Part shown: one piece after another, positions 62,746-64,000 of the stretch
How positions within the stretch are numbered: position 1 is the stretch's first letter
Layout of the letters: the number at the start of each line of letters is the position of its first letter
Source: Hydractinia symbiolongicarpus
Taxonomy: Eukaryota > Cnidaria > Hydrozoa > Anthoathecata > Hydractiniidae
Direction: 5' to 3'
Length of the DNA stretch: 64,000 bases
Assembly (NCBI RefSeq): GCF_029227915.1
Contig: NC_079881.1
Location: 13,369,501 to 13,433,500 of the forward strand
Program-made: the position numbers and the translations under genes
Notes under the pieces: model-generated
The model's input: the letters and a program-made list of their open reading frames with translations, nothing else
Databases searched by the model: none
Told to the model about the DNA's origin: nothing

Positions 62746-64000
62746 ACGTTCTCAGAGCCTGGCGCTCAAGAAAACGACTTAATACATCGTAGACCATTGA
62801 GACTAAAAGGAACAGCCGAATGGAACTTGTCAGAGTTAGTGGAATCACGTGATTTACGTGTAGACTCCATATTAGGCCGTAAAAAGCCATATACAGGCTT
62901 TAAAGGACTGTGCACGTAGTTAGCAGCCTTCATAGAGCCTGGCGTACAGAAAAACAACTTCGTATATCGTAGTCCGTTGAGATTGAAAGGAATAGACCGA
63001 TGGCAACTTCTCTGGGCTCGTGGAATCACGTGACTTACATGCAGTCTCTTTATTAGGCCGTAAAAGGACCTATTATGCATTTCAAAGGACTGTGTACGTA
63101 GTTAGCAGCGTTCATAGAGCCTGGCGTTCAAGAAAACGACTTAATACATCGTAGACCATTGAGATTAAAAGGAACAGCCGAATGGAACTTGTCGGAGTTC
63201 GTAGAATCGCGTGATTTACGTGTAGACTCCATATTATGCCGTAAAAGACCATATAACAGGCTTTAAAGGACTGTGCACGTAGTTAGCAGCGTTCTCAGAG
63301 CCTGGCGCTCAAGTAAACGGCTTATTATATCGTAGTCCATTGAGATTAAAAAGAACAGACTGATCCCCACTTGTCTGGGCTCGTGGAATCACATGATTTA
63401 CGTGTAGACTCCAAATTAGGCCGTAAAAGGCCAAATTACAGGCTTTAAAGACATGTGCACGTGGTTAGGAACGTTCTCAGAGCCTGGCGCTCAAGAAAAC
63501 GACTTAATACATCGTAGGCCATTGAGATTAAAAGGAACAGCCGAATGGAACATGTCAGAGTTGGTGGAATCACGTGATTTACATGCAGTCTCTTTATTAG
63601 GCCGTAAAAGGACTTATTATGCATTTCAAAGGACTGTGTACGTAGTTACCAGCGTTCATAGAGCGTGGCGTTCAAGAAAACGACTTAATACATCGTAGAC
63701 CATTGAGATTAAAAGGAACAGCCGAATGGAACTTCTCAGAGTTAGTGGAATCACGTGATTTACGTGTAGACTCCATATTAGGCCGTAAAAAGCCATATTA
63801 CAGGCTTTAAAGGACTGTGCACGTAGTTAGCAGCGTTCATAGAGCCTGACGTACAGGAAAACGACTTAGTATATCGTAGTCCATTGAGATTGAAAGGAAT
63901 AGACCGATGGCAACTTCTCTGGGCTCGTGGAATCACGTGACTTACATGCAGTCTCTTTATTAGGCCGTAAAAGGACCTATAATGCATTTCAAAGGACTGT

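Larger units (their letters stand above)
16103..64000 (-). repeat. Satellite array block B-right: subfamily B, reverse orientation
   Basis: About 263 monomers, every one in the orientation opposite to 1-16,102. On the plus strand the register words read CTCGTGGAATCACGTGATT, CATTGAGATTAAAAGGAACAG and GTAGTTAGCAGCGTTC. Monomer variants are arranged in HORs that change along the block (1,454; 3,777 and relatives; 1,801; 2,469). I saw no return to the forward orientation before 64,000 and no non-satellite insert, and the array runs off the end of the window. Confidence 0.95.
48461..64000 (-). repeat. Distal mosaic reverse array
   Basis: About 85 monomers without a single dominant HOR. Shorter blocks recur at many offsets: 1,630 bp (55,190-56,040 with 56,820-57,830), 4,892 bp (52,960-53,475 with 57,852-58,367), 7,612 bp (53,520-53,955 with 61,132-61,567), 2,506 bp (61,150-61,494 with 63,656-64,000), and a local trimer of about 543 bp (59.4-60.5 kb). 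A GGCGTAAATGG monomer recurs near 54,570, 55,838, 57,649 and 58,736. No gene or foreign insert is visible. Confidence 0.88.

Noticed and set aside
1-64000. Telomeric repeats, tRNA, rRNA or retroelement long terminal repeats
   Set aside because: No tandem TTAGGG/TTTAGGG/TTAGG-type run, no tRNA-like A/B boxes with cloverleaf, no rRNA segment and no direct-repeat-flanked insert were found. TTTAAAGG is part of the monomer dyad.
1-64000. Assigning the satellite to a known family or species
   Set aside because: The monomer does not match satellites I can recall with confidence, such as Arabidopsis 178-bp, maize knob 180-bp or primate alphoid 171-bp. Similar unit length alone is not evidence.

Overview
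The window is one uninterrupted eukaryotic satellite DNA array. From base 1 to base 64,000 the sequence is built from a monomer of about 182 bp, roughly 350 copies. I found no gene, RNA gene, transposon or other non-satellite sequence. The many 60-150 codon open frames are locked to the repeat phase and are not genes. The nucleosome-sized unit, multi-monomer higher-order repeats (HORs) and nested segmental duplications are typical of centromeric, pericentromeric or subtelomeric heterochromatin in plants and animals. I do not recognise the satellite family and cannot name the species. One hand-counted monomer (14,161-14,342) is 44.5% GC with 10 CpG against about 8.9 expected, so CpG is not depleted there.

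Layout. (1) Bases 1 to about 10,858: subfamily A in the forward orientation, marked by CTTCGAAGCATTAAGTCG and by ACAGGCATTCCAAGGCTG. It carries internal duplications at offsets 1,872, 4,917 and 4,009/3,827 bp. (2) About 10,859-16,102: subfamily B, same orientation, marked by CTACGATATACTAAGTCG and by CAGTCCTTTAAAGCCTGTAA. (3) Bases 16,102/16,103: an abrupt change of orientation, forming an inverted-repeat junction with a 12-nt spacer. (4) 16,103-64,000: subfamily B in reverse orientation, in successive HOR domains: a 1,454-bp eight-mer (about 18.3-21.7 kb); a nested group with offsets 3,777, 1,597, 1,415 and 2,327 bp (about 20.6-38.3 kb); a nearly identical 1,801-bp unit, 2.5 copies (about 38.5-43.0 kb); a 2,469-bp duplication (about 43.45-48.46 kb); and a less regular mosaic to the end of the window.

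How the parts relate. Most monomers carry a palindromic AATCACGTGATT site (an E-box/G-box core, also matching the yeast CDEI consensus) and an inverted repeat of the type ACAGGC-TTTAAAG-GCCTGT. Within the HORs the CACGTG site is kept at some monomer positions and lost at others in a fixed order. That resembles the alternating CENP-B-box monomers of primate alphoid DNA, but whether any protein uses it is inference. Diagnostic variants tie the forward B block (10.9-16.1 kb) to the distal reverse block (43-64 kb), not to the reverse DNA next to the inversion. This suggests the 16.1-43 kb HOR domains were inserted, expanded or homogenised later, or that exchange has occurred between oppositely oriented arrays.
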